From Caulobacter flavus (GTDB taxonomy: Bacteria; Pseudomonadota; Alphaproteobacteria; Caulobacterales; Caulobacteraceae): a DNA stretch of 64,000 bases. The position numbers and the translations under genes are program-made. The stretch spans positions 4,066,001-4,130,000 of the forward strand of contig NZ_CP026100.1 in assembly GCF_003722335.1 (NCBI RefSeq), in the 5' to 3' direction. Positions 54,537 to 64,000 of the stretch are shown here, piece by piece. Positions within the stretch are counted from its first letter, which is position 1. The number at the start of each line of letters is the position of its first letter. The notes below the pieces were generated by a model, which worked only from the letters and a program-made list of their open reading frames with translations, was not told the origin of the DNA and made no database searches.

Positions 54537-56555
54537 TCAGAGCCCGCCCGGCTTGCATTCGTTCTGGAAGAACTTCTCGATCTCCACCAGTTGGGTCTCC
54601 ATCATGGCGGGGGTCATGGTCACGTAGCCGTGGCCCATGTCCTTGATCTCCAGCCACTTGTACGGCTTGTTCGCCGCCTTCAGCCCCGCGATGAAGCGGC
54701 GCGAGTCCTTGATGTCGACGTTGGTGTCGCGGTCGCCGTGATACAGGAAGACCGGGATCTTGGCCTCGCCGGCCTTCTGTATGGCGTCCAGGCCGCCGAC
54801 GAAGGGACGCTGGTACTCGCGGCCCAGCCGGCTTTCGGCGGTGACCTTCTTCATGTCGGCCAGGCTGCCGCCCGCGCCCGAGACCGCGCACTGATAGAGG
54901 CCGTTGGGACGGATCGCAGCCGCCAGGGCCGAATAGCCGCCATAGGAATAGCCGAACATCACCGTCCGGTTCGGATCGGCGATCTTCTGGTCCATCAGCC
55001 ACCTGGCGCCGTCGTCCTTGTCGTCCTGCATCTTCTGGCCCCACTCGTTGTCGCCGGCGGTCCAGAGCTTGCGGCCCCAGCCTTCGGAGCCGCGGAACTG
55101 GGGCTGCAGCACGGCGTATCCGCGCGAGGCGAAGTACTGGACCCAGCCGGCGACGTCCCAGCCGAGATGGTCCCGCGCCCAGGGGCCTCCGTGGGGCATG
55201 ACGATGGTCGGGAACGGACCCTTGCCGAACACGGCCGGCGGCGTGGTGAGGAAGGCCGGGATCATCAGGCCGTCGCGGGCGGCGTACTGGACCAGGCGGG
55301 TGTCGCCCAGGGTCTCGGCCTTGATCCACGGACGGGCCTTGCCCAGCAGGCTGAGCTTTCCGTCCTTGGTGAGCAGGTAGTACTCGCCCGGATCCTTGGG
55401 ACCGGACTTCATGACCACGGCGTAGTCGCGGTTCTGGGACCAGGCCTCCACGGCGACGTCCGAGCCGTCGGCGACGTTGATCTTGACCTTCTGGCCCGTG
55501 CCCGGGTCGATCCAGTCCATCGGCGCCAGCTTGACGTTCAGCGCACCGCGCAGGCCCTTGGTCATCCCCGCCAGCTGCGGATCGGTCCAGTAGATGCTGC
55601 CGGCGGCGTCGTTGTAGCGAAAGCCCAGCAGGGCGCCGTCGCTGTCCTCGATGACGCCGGCGGAGTCGAACACCTTGTGCTCGAAGGCCGGCTCCAGGAA
55701 CGCCTTGGAGCGGATGTCGTACTCGTAGATGCCGGCCTTGTCGCCGCCCCGCACGCCCTGCACGTAGACGATGTTGGGATCGGGCGAGAAGCCGGCGATC
55801 GTGAAGATGTTGCGGTCCTTCAGGAACGAGCGGAAGTGCTGCTCGAACTGCCCGGTGGCCGGGTTCTTGATCCATTGGGCGTAGAAGGCCTTGCCGTCCT
55901 CGAAATCGATCTCGGACTTGGCCCGGATCTCGCCCTTGGCGTCGGTCTGCAGGTCGCCGAACCGCTCGGAGCCGCGCTCGATCCGCTCGGCCGTGCCGCT
56001 GTAGACGTCGGCGCGATAGACGTCGCCGTTGTCGTCGACCACCAGGATCCTGCGCGGATCATGCGGCAGGCTGTCGAGGATCTGCGGGTTGTTCGTCGCC
56101 TTCTCGAAGTCCTCGGCCTCGGAGCGCGAGCGGCTTTCCGGCAGCGCGGGGATCCACTTCTCGCCCTTCAGGTCGGTGATGAACAGCTTGCCCAGGTGCC
56201 CCTTGTGGTTGCCCACCGTGTAGAGCTGCTGGACCACCACGGCCAGGCGGTCGTTCTTGATGAACGACACGCTCTTGAAGACCATGTGCTTGGAGCTGAG
56301 CAGGTTTGGCGGACGATCGATGTGGTCGGTCTCCCACACACCGATGAGCTGCTCGTCGCCGTCGGCCGAGATCAGCGCGGCGATCCGCTTGCCGTCCGGC
56401 GAGATCACGACGTCGCTCAGACCCGGCAGCCGGGTCAGCTCGCGGGCTGACGGCGCGCCCGGATTGCTCGCCCTGGCCTCGGCCCCGCCGACCACCATGC
56501 ACATGCCCAGGACGGCCGCCGCGGCCGACAGGGCGACACTGCTCTTCGACTTCAC
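54537..56555 (-). CDS. Exported S9 family (prolyl oligopeptidase) peptidase
   Basis: The 672-residue protein has a signal peptide (about 1-28, ending AEA-R). An N-terminal beta-propeller region follows (about 40-400, with LPGLSDVVISPDGKRIAAL) and a C-terminal alpha/beta-hydrolase domain. The catalytic triad is visible: Ser537 in FGYSYGGYSA, Asp610 in HGDRDTNVD and His642 in MGHGYV. It would cut peptides in the periplasm or at the surface, as dipeptidyl or acylaminoacyl peptidases do. It is divergent from a large TonB receptor gene, suggesting joint use of peptides. The Cys in the C-terminal tail (NECKPGG) is unexplained. Confidence 0.9.
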   Translation of the reverse strand: MKSKSSVALSAAAAVLGMCMVVGGAEARASNPGAPSARELTRLPGLSDVVISPDGKRIAALISADGDEQLIGVWETDHIDRPPNLLSSKHMVFKSVSFIKNDRLAVVVQQLYTVGNHKGHLGKLFITDLKGEKWIPALPESRSRSEAEDFEKATNNPQILDSLPHDPRRILVVDDNGDVYRADVYSGTAERIERGSERFGDLQTDAKGEIRAKSEIDFEDGKAFYAQWIKNPATGQFEQHFRSFLKDRNIFTIAGFSPDPNIVYVQGVRGGDKAGIYEYDIRSKAFLEPAFEHKVFDSAGVIEDSDGALLGFRYNDAAGSIYWTDPQLAGMTKGLRGALNVKLAPMDWIDPGTGQKVKINVADGSDVAVEAWSQNRDYAVVMKSGPKDPGEYYLLTKDGKLSLLGKARPWIKAETLGDTRLVQYAARDGLMIPAFLTTPPAVFGKGPFPTIVMPHGGPWARDHLGWDVAGWVQYFASRGYAVLQPQFRGSEGWGRKLWTAGDNEWGQKMQDDKDDGARWLMDQKIADPNRTVMFGYSYGGYSALAAAIRPNGLYQCAVSGAGGSLADMKKVTAESRLGREYQRPFVGGLDAIQKAGEAKIPVFLYHGDRDTNVDIKDSRRFIAGLKAANKPYKWLEIKDMGHGYVTMTPAMMETQLVEIEKFFQNECKPGGL

Positions 56556-56680
56556 TCAGACACCCCACTCTGGCACGCGACTCGCCTCTAGCGAGCAGCG
56601 CATGCGCGATGCTTTCGGTAAAGCGTCAGGCGGTGAAACGCGCGATACGGGCGCGGATCACCCCAAAACACCGTTGCCGA

Positions 56681-56711
56681 AGCATCAACATGACCGAAGT
56701 GTGTTCATGCT
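56681..56711. promoter_or_regulatory. Inverted repeat between S9 peptidase and TonB receptor genes
   Basis: AGCATCAACA (56681-56690) and TGTTCATGCT (56702-56711) are inverted repeats matching at 9 of 10 positions, with an 11-base spacer. They lie in the 298-bp gap between the two divergent genes, so the site may control both. No regulator gene is adjacent. Confidence 0.45.
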
Positions 56712-56853
56712 GTAACGGTTTTCGCAAGAATGCGCATCATTTCAGCAACCAGCGTTGCGCGGACGGTCTCCCCGAGCCTTACTCTAGGTGGCGCCGCAGA
56801 GGGCTTTGACGATGCGGGCCGTTTTCCGAGTCAGGGGCTCGAGGGGAGTAGAA

Positions 56854-59847
56854 ATGTTGCAACGTAAGTTCCTGCTGGGAACGAGCATGATCGTCGGCCT
56901 GATGGCCGCGGCGGCCGCGCCCGGCTTTGCATTCGCTCAATCGACCAATACGCCGGCCGAAGGCACCGAGGTGGACGAGCTGATCGTCACCGGTTCGCGC
57001 ATCAAGCGCACCGAGTACAACAGCGTCTCGCCGGTGCAGGTGATCACCAGCGAAAGCTCGTCGCTGGCCGGCATGATCAACCCCACCGAAGTGCTGCAGA
57101 GCGCCTCGGTCGCCGCGGGCTCCACCCAGATCAACAACCAGTTCACCGGCTTCGTCGTGAACGGCGGCGGCGGCGTGAACACCATCTCGATTCGCGGCCT
57201 GGGCGACCAGCGCACCCTCGTCATGCTGAACGGCCGCCGCCTGCCGCCGGCCGGCACCCAGGGCGCCGTCGCGGCCGTCGACCTGAACATCCTGCCCGAC
57301 GCCATCGTCGAGCGGTACGAGATCCTGAAGGACGGCGCCTCGTCGATCTACGGTTCGGACGCCGTGGCCGGGGTGGTCAACGTCATCACCCGCACCAATC
57401 TCGACGGCGGGCGCCTGGAAGCCTCGGGCCGCTTCGGCGGCGGCGGCGACGGCGGCAACGAGTACACCTTCAGCGGCGCCTACGGCAAAGTGCTCGATCG
57501 CGGCCGCTTCCTGATCAGCGGCCAGTACTACGAGCAGAAGGCCCTGAAGTTCGGCGACCGCAAGGATCTGAACTGCCAGGAGCAGTACACGTTCGACCCG
57601 ACGACCGGCCAGCGCAACGACTGGATCGACGTCGACACCGGCACGTTCAAGTGCTTCGGCGCTTCGGGCGCGCTGTTCAACTACATCCCGGTGACGCTGG
57701 CCAACGGCGCCTTCTACGGCAGCCGCGCGCGCATCTCGACGGACGGCCCGGCCTATGCCGCCAACCAGCCCTACTGGGCCGCGGCGGCCGCCGACCCGAA
57801 CCTGCCGGGCTACCGCTTCGCGCCGCTGAACGACCGCGACTCGGTCAACGCCCTCGACGCGGCGTCGGACTTCATCTCGCCGGTGAAGCGCTACACCGTC
57901 TACGCCGAAGGCCAGTACGACCTGAACTTCGGCGAACTCTACGGCGAGTTCCTGGGCCACCAGCGCAAGTCGTCGCAGACCAACGTGCAGCAGCTGTTCC
58001 CCTACATCTGGGAAACCGCCCCCTGCTCGGTTAACCCCTTCAACTGCGGCGGCGGCATCCCCGCCAACACCTTCGTCCCGCAGTCCCTGGTCCTGACGCC
58101 CTACGTCTTCAAGCAGGACGTCCAGGTGTTCCGCGGCCTGGCGGGCCTGCGCGGCAAGTTCGGCCAGGGCCTCGGCTTCCTGACCGGCTGGGACTGGGAC
58201 GCCTATGTCAGCTACTCGAAGAACCGCGGCAAGTACTCGCTGACGGGCATCAACAGCGAGCTGTTCCTGGCCTCGATCGGCGGCGACTGGGCCAACACCT
58301 TCACCTTCGACGGCATCTGCCCGCCCGGTTCGCCGGCCGGCTGCCGCCCGGTGAACCTGTTCTCCGACCAGGTGCTGCGCACCGGCAACCTGACGCCGGA
58401 AGACTACGCCTATCTCAAGCTGACCGAGAACGGCGTCACCAACTACACCCAGACCATCGTCGAAGGTCAGATCTCGGGCGACATCTTCAGCCTGCCGGCC
58501 GGCAAGCTGGCCGGCGCGTTCGGCGTGTCCTACCGTCGTGACGAGCTGGACGACAAGCCGGGCGAGAACCTGGCCAATCAGAACTTCTACAACCTGGCCA
58601 CCGCCAACCGCACCAAGGGCGACGACAGCGTCGTCGAGGCCTACGGCGAACTGGAGGCCCCGCTGCTCAAGGGCCTGCCGGCGTTCGAAGCCCTGACCCT
58701 GAACCTGTCGGGCCGCTATTCGGACTACGACTCCTACGGTTCGAACTCGACCTACAAGACCGGCCTGAACTGGCAGATCACCAACGAGTATCGCCTGCGC
58801 ACCAGCTACGGCACCTCGTTCCGCGCCCCGGCGCTGTTCGAACGCTTCCTGGGCAACCAGGGCGGCTATCTGAGCCAGGCCTCGGTCGACCCCTGCATCC
58901 GCTGGGCGGGCGACGGCACCTCGGTGGTCAACCCCGTCGTCGCGGCCAACTGCCAGGCCGCCGGCATTCCCGGCAACTACAGCGGCGCCAATCCGTCGGC
59001 CTTCATCATCACGGGCGGCGGCCAGGACCTGAAGCCCGAGAAGTCCAAGGCCTTCAGCGCCGGCTTCGTCTGGACGCCGGAATTCGCCGACCTCAGCGTG
59101 GCGATCGACTACTACGAGATCGAGGTCAACGATCAGGTCACCAGCAACGGCGCGGCCGTCGTCGGTCAGTGCTACGCCGCCGCCGACTTCCCCAACAACC
59201 CGTTCTGCGACCTGTTCACCCGCGACACCGATCCGACCTCCCAGACCTATCTGGGCATCACCGAGATCGACGGCAGCTTCCGGAACATCGTCAGCCAGAC
59301 CAGCCGCGGCATCGACCTGACCACGCGCTACTCGCGTGACCTCGGGCCGGGCAAGTTCACGCTGGAAACCCAGTTCAGCTGGACCCTGGAAGACACCCAG
59401 GAGCTGTTCCCGGGCAACACCGACGACTTCAACGGCCTGATCGGCGAGCCGGCCGTGGTCGGCAACACCCAGGCCCGCTACCGCTGGAACGACCTGACCT
59501 TCACCTGGTCGACCGAGTTCGTCGGCCGCCAGTCGAACTACGAGTACCAGTTCGGCACCGACCTCTCGACGCCGTCGAACTACACGACGCCGCAGGGTGC
59601 GATCTACCGGGCCAAGAACCACGCCGAGGCCATGTGGTACCACCACCTGTCGGTCCGCTATCAGACCGACACCTGGGAAGGCATCGTGGGCGTCAGCAAC
59701 GTCTTCAACGAAGACCCGCCCAAGGTCTCGCCCGGCCTGGCAGACAAGGGCAACTACAGCTACGGCCGCGTCGGCAGCTACGCCTTCGCGACCCAGTACG
59801 ACTACATCGGTCGCCAGGTGTTCGTGAACCTGACCCGTCGCTTCTGA
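56854..59847 (+). CDS. Large TonB-dependent receptor
   Basis: The 997-residue outer-membrane receptor has a signal peptide (MLQRKFLLGTSMIVGLMAAA..., cleavage near AFAQ, residue 29). A TonB-box-like EVDELIVTGSRIKR (about 39-52) precedes a plug domain with TISIRGLGDQRTLVMLNGRRLPP and ILKDGASSIYGSDAVAGVVNV. A long barrel ends QVFVNLTRRF. The plug wording resembles receptors of Caulobacter-Xanthomonas oligosaccharide or peptide uptake, not siderophore receptors. The ATG at 56854 has GGGGAG upstream; the frame upstream to 56788 is not needed. Divergent from an S9 peptidase, so peptides are a likely ligand. A strong terminator follows. Confidence 0.93.
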   Translation: MLQRKFLLGTSMIVGLMAAAAAPGFAFAQSTNTPAEGTEVDELIVTGSRIKRTEYNSVSPVQVITSESSSLAGMINPTEVLQSASVAAGSTQINNQFTGFVVNGGGGVNTISIRGLGDQRTLVMLNGRRLPPAGTQGAVAAVDLNILPDAIVERYEILKDGASSIYGSDAVAGVVNVITRTNLDGGRLEASGRFGGGGDGGNEYTFSGAYGKVLDRGRFLISGQYYEQKALKFGDRKDLNCQEQYTFDPTTGQRNDWIDVDTGTFKCFGASGALFNYIPVTLANGAFYGSRARISTDGPAYAANQPYWAAAAADPNLPGYRFAPLNDRDSVNALDAASDFISPVKRYTVYAEGQYDLNFGELYGEFLGHQRKSSQTNVQQLFPYIWETAPCSVNPFNCGGGIPANTFVPQSLVLTPYVFKQDVQVFRGLAGLRGKFGQGLGFLTGWDWDAYVSYSKNRGKYSLTGINSELFLASIGGDWANTFTFDGICPPGSPAGCRPVNLFSDQVLRTGNLTPEDYAYLKLTENGVTNYTQTIVEGQISGDIFSLPAGKLAGAFGVSYRRDELDDKPGENLANQNFYNLATANRTKGDDSVVEAYGELEAPLLKGLPAFEALTLNLSGRYSDYDSYGSNSTYKTGLNWQITNEYRLRTSYGTSFRAPALFERFLGNQGGYLSQASVDPCIRWAGDGTSVVNPVVAANCQAAGIPGNYSGANPSAFIITGGGQDLKPEKSKAFSAGFVWTPEFADLSVAIDYYEIEVNDQVTSNGAAVVGQCYAAADFPNNPFCDLFTRDTDPTSQTYLGITEIDGSFRNIVSQTSRGIDLTTRYSRDLGPGKFTLETQFSWTLEDTQELFPGNTDDFNGLIGEPAVVGNTQARYRWNDLTFTWSTEFVGRQSNYEYQFGTDLSTPSNYTTPQGAIYRAKNHAEAMWYHHLSVRYQTDTWEGIVGVSNVFNEDPPKVSPGLADKGNYSYGRVGSYAFATQYDYIGRQVFVNLTRRF

Positions 59848-59869
59848 GACGGCCCAGACCTCGAATGCG

Positions 59870-59899
59870 AAGGGGCGGCGCTTGCGCCGCCCCTTTTTT
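59870..59899 (+). terminator. Intrinsic terminator after the large TonB receptor
   Basis: AAGGGGCGGCG...CGCCGCCCC followed by TTTTTT, 22 bases after the receptor stop. A classical strong terminator. Confidence 0.95.
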
Positions 59900-60032
59900 C
59901 GTGGGCCCGCCGTCCGGATCGGACCACGCCGGTCAACGGCGTCGCGGCCTTTCCCGCCGACGCTCATCGCGAAGGAGCCGATGCGCCCCGCCAGTCGTTA
60001 ACACGCGGCCGCGAAAAGGCACACGACGCACA

Positions 60033-60077
60033 ACTGTGCTTACGCACAGTGAAGCAATCTTGCCGCGCGCATATAAT
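60033..60077 (+). promoter_or_regulatory. Inverted repeat and -10-like box upstream of the gsp operon
   Basis: The perfect palindrome ACTGTGC-TTAC-GCACAGT (60033-60050) is followed 21 bases later by TATAAT (60072-60077). They lie in an AT-rich 333-bp stretch (59900-60232) that has no gene. The palindrome could be a regulator site and TATAAT the promoter -10 of the secretion operon. No convincing -35 was found at the usual spacing. Confidence 0.5.
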
Positions 60078-60232
60078 AAAATTGGCCCATATTGGCGTTA
60101 AAATCCCCCACAACTCCAGTCAAAAAAAGTTCGCAACAAACATACTTCCAGAAACGACGTCAAAAATACTTACTGCCGACCAGATCAGATGAAATCCGAT
60201 CCAGTCAGCAATACGCATCAAGGCGACGGTCC

Positions 60233-61888
<1,656 letters not shown>

Positions 61889-61891
61889 GCC

Positions 61892-63097
61892 ATGCCCAGC
61901 TTCGCCTATCGCGCCGCCACCGTGGGCGGCCAGCTGCGCAGCGGCGTCATGCAGGGCGCCACGCGCGAGGAGGCACTGGCACGCCTGCGCCAGCAGGGGC
62001 TGATGCCGATCGACGCGCAGCTCCAGGGCGGCGGCGAGCGAGGCCCCGCCAGGCTGGGCGGCCAGGCGCGATCGGCCCTGATCAACGCCGTAGGGGAACT
62101 GGCCGTGCTTCTGGGCGCGGGACTGTCCCTCGACCGCGCCCTGGCCGTCTGCGTCGAGAACGCCCCGGACCCCACGCTCAGGGCGGCGCTCGCAGACTTG
62201 CTCAAGCGCGTCAAGGAAGGCGCCCCCCTCTCGCGGTCCATGGCCGAGGCCAAGGGGCTGTTCTCGCCGATGGCGGTGGCGATGGCGGAATCCGGCGAGG
62301 CCAACGGCCGGCTCGACGAGGCCCTGGCGCGCCTGGCCCAGACCATGGAACGGACCGAGGCCCTGCGCCGCACAGTGACCTCGGCCATGGTCTATCCGGC
62401 CATGCTGGCGGTGGTGGCCGGCGCGGTCATCTTGATGATGCTGCTGTTCGTCGTGCCGCAGTTCCAGGGCCTGTTCGACAGCGCCGACAACCTCCCCCCG
62501 GCCACGCGCTTGGTGCTCGGCGCCAGCGAAGGCCTGCGCCACTACGGCCTGCACGGCCTCGCGGCGCTGATCGCCATTGGCGTGCTGGCCTGGCGTCAGG
62601 CCCGCCAGCCTTCGACGCGCCGCGCGCTGGACAAGGCCCTGCTGAGCGCGCCGCGCCTCGGCAACCTGATCAAGGCGGCCGAGACCGCGCGGCTGGCCCG
62701 GGTTCTAGGAAGCCTGGCGGCCGGCGGCGTCCCCCTGCCCGCGGCCCTCGAGATCGCCCAGCGGTCGCTGACCAACAGCCACATGGCCGCCGCCATCGCC
62801 AAGGTCGCCAACGGTCTGAAGGAAGGCGCAGGCCTATCCCGCCCGCTCGCCGCGACCGGCGTTCTGCCCCCGCTCGCCGTCAGCTTCCTTCGCACCGGCG
62901 AGGAGACCGCCCGCCTGCCGCTGATGCTCGAACGCCTGGCCGACGTCCTCGATCGCGACGTCCGCATCGCGCTGGAACGCCTTCTGGCCCTTCTCACCCC
63001 CCTGATCACAATCGTTCTGGGGACCGCCGTCGCCGGCATCATCGCCTCGGTGATGTCCGCCATCCTCGGTTTCAACGATCTGGCGCTTTCACAATGA
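61892..63097 (+). CDS. gspF: Type II secretion inner-membrane platform protein GspF
   Basis: The 401-residue membrane protein has two GspF/PilC-like cytoplasmic four-helix domains and three transmembrane segments (about 167-190, 217-235, 370-390). It starts MPSFAYRAATVGGQLRSGVMQ, has AVLLGAGLSLDRAL and the mid-protein ALRRTVTSAMVYPAMLAVVAGAVILMMLLFVVPQF, and repeats the pattern in its second half. It connects the GspE ATPase to the pseudopilus. It is 3 bases after gspE and its stop overlaps gspG. Confidence 0.95.
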   Translation: MPSFAYRAATVGGQLRSGVMQGATREEALARLRQQGLMPIDAQLQGGGERGPARLGGQARSALINAVGELAVLLGAGLSLDRALAVCVENAPDPTLRAALADLLKRVKEGAPLSRSMAEAKGLFSPMAVAMAESGEANGRLDEALARLAQTMERTEALRRTVTSAMVYPAMLAVVAGAVILMMLLFVVPQFQGLFDSADNLPPATRLVLGASEGLRHYGLHGLAALIAIGVLAWRQARQPSTRRALDKALLSAPRLGNLIKAAETARLARVLGSLAAGGVPLPAALEIAQRSLTNSHMAAAIAKVANGLKEGAGLSRPLAATGVLPPLAVSFLRTGEETARLPLMLERLADVLDRDVRIALERLLALLTPLITIVLGTAVAGIIASVMSAILGFNDLALSQ

Positions 63098-63528
63098 CCC
63101 CCACCCTCGCCCGCCCCCGCGCCGACGACGACGGCTTCACCCTGCTCGAACTGCTGGTGGTCCTGGCCATACTGGGTCTGCTGGCGGCGATCGTCGCGCC
63201 TCAGGCGCTCAAGTACCTGGGCAGCTCGCGGTCCCAGACCGCCAAGGTGCAGATCCAGAACATCTCAGCGGCGCTGGACCTGTACCGCGTGGACCTTGGT
63301 CGGCTGCCGACCCAGGAGGAAGGCCTGAAGAGCCTGATGACCGCCCCCGTCTCCGCGGTCGGCTGGAACGGCCCCTACCTGCAGAAGGCGGCGGGCCTCA
63401 ACGACCCCTGGGGCGAGCCCTACGTCTACAAGGTTCCTGGCGAACACGGCCCCGCCGACGTCTACAGCCTGGGCGCCGACAAGGCCGAGGGCGGCGCCGG
63501 GGAGAACGCCGATGTCGGCAACTGGTGA
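63094..63528 (+). CDS. gspG: Major pseudopilin GspG
   Basis: The 144-residue protein has a type IV prepilin leader cut after Gly14 (DDDG-FTLLELLVVLAILGLLAAIVAP, with Glu at mature position 5). The C-terminal region has the GspG calcium-site wording (LPTQEEGLKSL, DPWGEPYVYKVPGEHGPADVYSLGADKAEGG...NADVGNW). It forms the major pseudopilus subunit. The leader before the cut is longer than usual, with extra residues. The ATG overlaps the gspF stop by 4 bases. Confidence 0.95.
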   Translation: MTPTLARPRADDDGFTLLELLVVLAILGLLAAIVAPQALKYLGSSRSQTAKVQIQNISAALDLYRVDLGRLPTQEEGLKSLMTAPVSAVGWNGPYLQKAAGLNDPWGEPYVYKVPGEHGPADVYSLGADKAEGGAGENADVGNW

Positions 63529-63931
63529 CCGGCAAGGCGGCGCCACCCTGATCGAGACCCTGGTCCTGATGTCCGTCGTCGCCCTGATCGGCACGATCGC
63601 CTTTCCCAACCTCGACGCGGCGGTCTCGCGCTCGCTGTTCGAGCAGGCCAGGGCCGGCGTGAAGGCCGACCTGCGGATGGCCCGGGCTCAGGCGCTGCGC
63701 ACCGGTCGCCCCGTGACCCTGACCGCGGCCGACAACGCCGCCGGCTACGGCTGGACCGAAGGGCCGCGGCGCGCCCTGCTGGCCGGCCTGCGCCTGAAGA
63801 TCGTTCCGGAGACGGTCCGCTTCCTTCCCGACGGCTCGACGACCGGCGGCGTGGTGAGCCTGGCCGACGAGCGGCGTCGCTCGACCTTTCTGGTCGATGC
63901 GGCCGGCGGCGTTTCGCAGGTCGCGCCATGA
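63512..63931 (+). CDS. gspH: Minor pseudopilin GspH
   Basis: The 139-residue minor pseudopilin has a short leader and the prepilin cleavage pattern G10-ATLIETLVLMSVVALIGTIAFP, with Glu at mature position 5. The C-terminal part (about 40-139) has the GspH-type sequence ADLRMARAQALRTGRPVTLT. It overlaps gspG by 17 bases and the next gene by 4, which fits operon packing. Confidence 0.9.
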   Translation: MSATGDRQGGATLIETLVLMSVVALIGTIAFPNLDAAVSRSLFEQARAGVKADLRMARAQALRTGRPVTLTAADNAAGYGWTEGPRRALLAGLRLKIVPETVRFLPDGSTTGGVVSLADERRRSTFLVDAAGGVSQVAP

Positions 63932-64000
63932 CGGCCGCCCGCTCCGCTCGCGAAGACGGCTCGGTGCTGATCGAGTCGCTGATCGCCGCCAGCCTGGTGG
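63928..64000 (+). CDS. gspI: Minor pseudopilin GspI, 5' end only (partial)
   Basis: The window ends inside this gene. The first 24 codons read MTAARSARED then GSVLIESLIAASLV, a prepilin leader with cleavage after Gly11 and Glu at mature position 5. The ATG overlaps the gspH stop (ATGA). From its position after GspH it is most likely GspI, but the rest is not visible. Confidence 0.7.
   Translation, partial: MTAARSAREDGSVLIESLIAASLV

Noticed and set aside
56779..59967. 1062-codon open frame antisense to the large TonB receptor
   Set aside because: Mirror frame of the receptor with Val/Gly/Ala/Asp bias, no signal peptide or domain.

Overview
The window looks like chromosome of an alphaproteobacterium of the Caulobacter type. 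GC is high and coding is dense. The pyruvate dehydrogenase E1-beta subunit carries its own lipoyl domain. A LexA site of the alphaproteobacterial GAAC-N7-GAAC form precedes lexA. Three TonB-dependent receptors lie within about 13 kb, and the housekeeping neighbourhood (eno, ftsB-like, pdhABC; tpiA, secG, pyrG; ppiD-trpE; trpGDC; lexA; comEC/gltX; gltA) fits Caulobacter. The genus is an inference from gene content and style, not from a marker gene search. No rRNA, tRNA, CRISPR array, integrase or transposase was seen.

Layout. 1-0.85 kb: the 3' end of an acyl-ACP synthetase gene and a DoxX membrane protein. 0.85-8.3 kb: a phosphate-selective type porin with a triple Pho box, then the leftward pyruvate dehydrogenase block pdhA-pdhB-pdhC-glutathione peroxidase-lpdA. 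8.4-13.5 kb: ftsB-like gene, two rightward exported-protein genes, enolase, a double-domain aspartic protease and L32. 13.6-18.1 kb: pyrG, secG, a GNAT gene, a 0.9 kb gene-free stretch rich in palindromic repeats, and tpiA. 18.3-28.7 kb: ppiD-trpE, then a leftward multicopper oxidase separating trpE from trpG-trpD-trpC, a signal peptidase I paralogue, and lexA. 28.8-36.2 kb: TonB-like C-terminal protein, GH43 glycosidase, a PEP mutase/isocitrate lyase family enzyme, comEC, gltX and gltA.

36.4-45.9 kb is the clearest accessory unit. It is a catabolic cluster that reads as a complete salicylate-to-central-metabolism route. A Rieske oxygenase (large and small subunits, ferredoxin, divergent FAD reductase) would make gentisate. 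Gentisate dioxygenase, a maleylpyruvate isomerase and a fumarylpyruvate hydrolase would give fumarate and pyruvate. An aromatic acid symporter, an outer-membrane channel and an IclR regulator complete the set, and a perfect palindrome sits in the divergent promoter region.

46-59.9 kb holds uptake systems: a large TonB receptor with a small uncharacterised downstream gene; a siderophore receptor divergent from a DUF3649/PepSY/DUF3325 membrane operon across a Fur-like palindrome; and an S9 peptidase divergent from another TonB receptor. From 60.2 kb to the right edge runs a type II secretion operon (gspE-F-G-H-I, the last cut by the window end).

I found no strong evidence for an entirely new type of system. 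The most informative signals are regulatory: the Pho box with a terminator hairpin inside the porin leader, the palindromes at the aromatic, siderophore and peptidase/receptor promoters, and a hairpin covering a receptor ribosome binding site.
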